Part shown: positions 5,705-7,422 of the stretch, piece by piece | Numbering within the stretch: the stretch's first letter is position 1 | How the letters are laid out: each line of letters opens with the position of its first letter | Assembly (NCBI GenBank): GCA_017409645.1 | Contig: JAFQSI010000189.1 | Coordinates: 1 to 7,422 of the forward strand | DNA from: Oscillospiraceae bacterium | GTDB taxonomy: Bacteria; Bacillota; Clostridia; Oscillospirales; Oscillospiraceae | Direction: 5' to 3' | Length of the DNA: 7,422 nt | Translations under genes and position numbers: made by a program | The notes under the pieces: model-generated | Database searches by the model: none | What the model was told of the DNA's origin: nothing | Seen by the model: the letters and a program-made list of their open reading frames with translations, nothing else

Positions 5705-5708
5705 GGAG
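5703..5708 (+). promoter_or_regulatory. Ribosome binding site that selects the ATG start of the adenylation gene
   Basis: AAGGAG overlaps the racemase stop codon. It stands nine bases before ATG 5718 and six before an in-frame TTG at 5715. ATG is the likelier start by codon type and normal spacing. Confidence 0.8.
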
Positions 5709-5717
5709 ATCCTTTTG

Positions 5718-7229
5718 ATGCAAACCAACATTCTGGAATATCTGGAGCATACCGTCAAGCGTGTGCCCGACAAGGTGGCCTTTGCCAACGACACCATGGG
5801 CCTGACTTTCCGGGAGGTCTTCGACCAGGCCCGGTCCGTCGGCAGCTTCCTCCACAGCGAGGGCTTCTATAAGCAGCCCGTGGTGGTGTTCATGAAGAAG
5901 CACCCCACCACCCTGGTTTCCTTCTTCGGCACCATCTACTCCGGCAACTACTACGTCCCCCTGGACGACGAGATGCCCTCCCACCGGATTGATCTGATCC
6001 TGCGGACCCTGCAGCCGAAGGCCATGATCTGCGACGAGGACACCCGGGAGCTGGTCAAGCAGTTCGCCTACGAGGGCAAGACCTACATCTACTCTGATAT
6101 CTGCACCGCCCCTGTGGACGATAATGCCCTGGCCGTCATCCGGGACAAGCAGATCGACACCGATCCCATCTACATCGTCTTCACCTCCGGCTCCACCGGC
6201 GTGCCCAAGGGCGTCACCGCCTGCCACCGCAGCGTGCTGGACTATGTGGAGAACCTGTGCGATGTGCTGAAGTTCGACGAGAACTCCGTCTTCGGCAACC
6301 AGACCCCCCTGTACTTCGACGCCTACCTCAAGGAGGTCATGCCCACCCTGAAGTACGGCGCCACCACCATCCTGATCCCCAAGCAGCTGTTCATGTTCCC
6401 CATCAAGCTGGTGGAGTTTTTGAACGAGCATCGGATCAACACCGTCTGCTGGGTCGTGTCCGCCCTGACCATGATCTCCGCCTTCCGGACCTTTGAAAAG
6501 GTCAAGCCCGAGCATTTGCACACCGTGGCCTTCGCCAGCGAGGTCTTCCCCATCAAGCAGTTCAACCTGTGGAAGGCTGCGCTGCCGGGTGCCCGGTTCA
6601 TCAACCTCTACGGCCCCACCGAGACGACGGGCATCTGCTGCTACTATGAGGTGGATCGCGAATTCGGCCTGGACGAGACGCTGCCCATCGGCCGTCCCTT
6701 CCGCAACACCGAGATCCTGCTGCTGAACGAGCGCGATGAGCTGGCCGCCCCCGGCGAGCAGGGCGAGATCTGCGTCCGCGGCACCCGCCTGACCCTGGGC
6801 TACTACAACAACCCCGAGGTCACCGCCAAGGCCTTTGTCCAGAACCCCCTGAACAGCCTGTATCCCGAGCTGATCTACCGGACCGGCGACCTGGGCAAGC
6901 TGAACGAGCGGGGCGAGCTGGAATTCGCCGGCCGGAAGGACTACCAGATCAAGCACATGGGCCACCGGATCGAGCTGGGCGAGATCGAGGTCATCGCCAA
7001 CATGCGCGAGGGCGTCAAGACCGCCTGCTGCATCTTCGACAATGTGAAGAAGAAGATCATCCTGTTCTATGTGGGCGATGTGACCCCCGCCGAGATGACT
7101 GCGTATATCAAGGAAAAGCTGCCCCGCTACATGGTCCCCAATGTGGTCCGCCAGCTCAGCGAAATGCCCTTCACCCCCAACGGCAAGATCGACCGCAATG
7201 GCCTGAAGACCATGTACGAAGCAAAATAA
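5718..7229 (+). CDS. DltA-like amino-acid adenylation enzyme (carrier protein ligase), 503 aa
   Basis: This stand-alone adenylation domain activates an amino acid with ATP and transfers it to a carrier-protein phosphopantetheine thiol. Its length equals DltA (about 500 aa), with no fused carrier or condensation domain. All core motifs are visible: phosphate loop FTSGSTGVPKG (155-165), FDAYLKEVMPTL (200-211), YGPTETTG (298-305), GEICVRGTRLTLGYYN (349-364), YRTGDL (387-392), hinge/A8 GRKDYQIKHMGHRIELGEIE (405-424), and NGKIDR with the catalytic Lys490. Asp201 corresponds to the aspartate that binds the alpha-amino group, so the substrate is an alpha-amino acid. By eye, Lys205 aligns with pocket position 239 of GrsA PheA, and Ala273 with Cys269 of Bacillus cereus DltA, a residue tied to D-alanine selectivity. 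Alanine is therefore doubtful and an acidic substrate likelier. The carrier-like gene follows 128 bases later. D-alanine ligase remains the default alternative. Confidence 0.9.
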   Translation: MQTNILEYLEHTVKRVPDKVAFANDTMGLTFREVFDQARSVGSFLHSEGFYKQPVVVFMKKHPTTLVSFFGTIYSGNYYVPLDDEMPSHRIDLILRTLQPKAMICDEDTRELVKQFAYEGKTYIYSDICTAPVDDNALAVIRDKQIDTDPIYIVFTSGSTGVPKGVTACHRSVLDYVENLCDVLKFDENSVFGNQTPLYFDAYLKEVMPTLKYGATTILIPKQLFMFPIKLVEFLNEHRINTVCWVVSALTMISAFRTFEKVKPEHLHTVAFASEVFPIKQFNLWKAALPGARFINLYGPTETTGICCYYEVDREFGLDETLPIGRPFRNTEILLLNERDELAAPGEQGEICVRGTRLTLGYYNNPEVTAKAFVQNPLNSLYPELIYRTGDLGKLNERGELEFAGRKDYQIKHMGHRIELGEIEVIANMREGVKTACCIFDNVKKKIILFYVGDVTPAEMTAYIKEKLPRYMVPNVVRQLSEMPFTPNGKIDRNGLKTMYEAK

Positions 7230-7343
7230 TGGATAATTGATAATGGAGAATTGAGAATTGATCGATTCTCCGTTATCCCCGACAAATCTGTAATCAATGG
7301 AGAATACCAAACAATTCTCCATTCTCAATTATCAATTTTCAAT
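7230..7343. repeat. Long near-perfect inverted repeat between adenylation and carrier genes
   Basis: The 22 bases at 7232-7253 and those at 7312-7333 are inverse copies with 21 of 22 matching, around a 58-base loop. The loop itself holds GAGAAT-TGATCG-ATTCTC (7253-7270) and a third partial copy of the AATGGAGAAT core (7297-7305). The whole is AT-rich, built of GATAATTGA/AATGGAGAATTG units, and unlike the GC-rich genes on both sides. It resembles small palindromic repeats I remember from many Clostridia. It lies inside the operon, with no T-run directly after the right arm, so it is more likely an RNA-stability or partial-attenuation element or a MITE remnant than a full terminator. It ends just before the AAGGAG site (7345-7350) of the next gene. 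Confidence 0.8.
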
Positions 7344-7357
7344 TAAGGAGAATCATT

Positions 7358-7422
7358 ATGGAAGCCCTGCTGAACATTCTGACCGAGCTGCACCCCGATG
7401 TGGACTTTGACACCTGCACCAC
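7358..7422 (+). CDS. Acyl/aminoacyl carrier protein (DltC-like), 5' fragment
   Basis: Only the first 21 codons and part of the next lie in the window; the frame runs off the right edge. The ATG follows AAGGAG (7345-7350) by seven bases. The visible N terminus, MEALLNILTELHPDVDFDTC, has the amphipathic first helix followed by the PDVDF segment typical of small stand-alone phosphopantetheine carriers of the DltC/acyl-carrier type. The serine that would carry phosphopantetheine (in an LDSF-type motif, expected near residue 35) is beyond the window, so the call rests on the N terminus and on the adenylation gene immediately upstream. Its job would be to accept the activated amino acid. Confidence 0.7.
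   Translation, partial: MEALLNILTELHPDVDFDTCT

Noticed and set aside
5694..7328. A 544-codon open frame on the minus strand
   Set aside because: It is antisense to the adenylation gene with all its core motifs intact. The frame has the same G/V/D/L-rich mirror composition.
7230..7343. The inverted repeat as an intrinsic terminator ending the operon
   Set aside because: The loop is 58 bases, the arms are AT-rich, no uninterrupted T-run follows, and the carrier gene that belongs with the adenylation enzyme starts right after it.
1..7422. CRISPR array, tRNA, rRNA, transposase or integrase
   Set aside because: I saw no regularly spaced direct repeats, no tRNA-like cloverleaf and no recombinase motif in any open frame.

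Overview
The window looks like chromosome from a GC-rich gut-type Firmicute, most likely an Oscillospiraceae/Ruminococcaceae-like Clostridium relative. This rests on AAGGAG-type ribosome binding sites, consensus sigma-A promoters in AT-rich gaps, strongly GC-ending codons (CTG, ATC, GAC), DegV and dlt-like genes, and a palindromic intergenic repeat of a kind I remember from such genomes. The taxonomy is inference; no marker gene is present.

Layout. (1) 1-1080, plus strand: the 3' end of an unrecognised gene, then an unrecognised 198-aa protein with leucine-rich-repeat-like spacing, closed by a strong GC hairpin. (2) 1098-1868, minus strand: an AIM24-family (DUF124) protein that converges on that hairpin; its start is set by a GGAGG site at codon 15 of the longest frame. 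(3) 1869-2180: a divergent intergenic region with a weak candidate promoter for the AIM24 gene and a near-consensus promoter for the degV gene. A perfect 8-bp inverted repeat covers the -10 and start point of the degV promoter. (4) 2181-3044, plus: a DegV-family lipid-binding protein with a diverged ligand site, followed by a clear intrinsic terminator and a dispersed palindromic repeat. (5) 3045-3490: terminator, repeat, two near-consensus tandem promoters, and a long leader rich in inverted repeats. (6) 3491 to the window end, plus: an operon of a membrane-anchored Ig-like/transglutaminase-like protein, an Asp/Glu-type racemase, a DltA-like amino-acid adenylation enzyme, and the start of an acyl-carrier-like protein cut by the window edge.

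The operon in (6) is the main item. Adenylation enzyme plus carrier protein resembles the first half of a dlt (teichoic acid D-alanylation) pathway. Here, however, it carries its own racemase of the aspartate/glutamate type, and by-eye alignment puts a lysine in the adenylation pocket where an acidic substrate would be contacted. The DltA cysteine linked to D-Ala selectivity is replaced by alanine. My inference is a dlt-like system that activates a D-amino acid other than alanine, possibly D-Glu or D-Asp, and loads it on a dedicated carrier for transfer to an envelope polymer or small molecule. The transglutaminase-like protein would act outside the membrane on the same surface. A long inverted repeat sits between the adenylation and carrier genes and may set their relative expression. 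The transfer genes expected next (an MBOAT or DltD-like protein) lie outside the window, so the end product cannot be seen.
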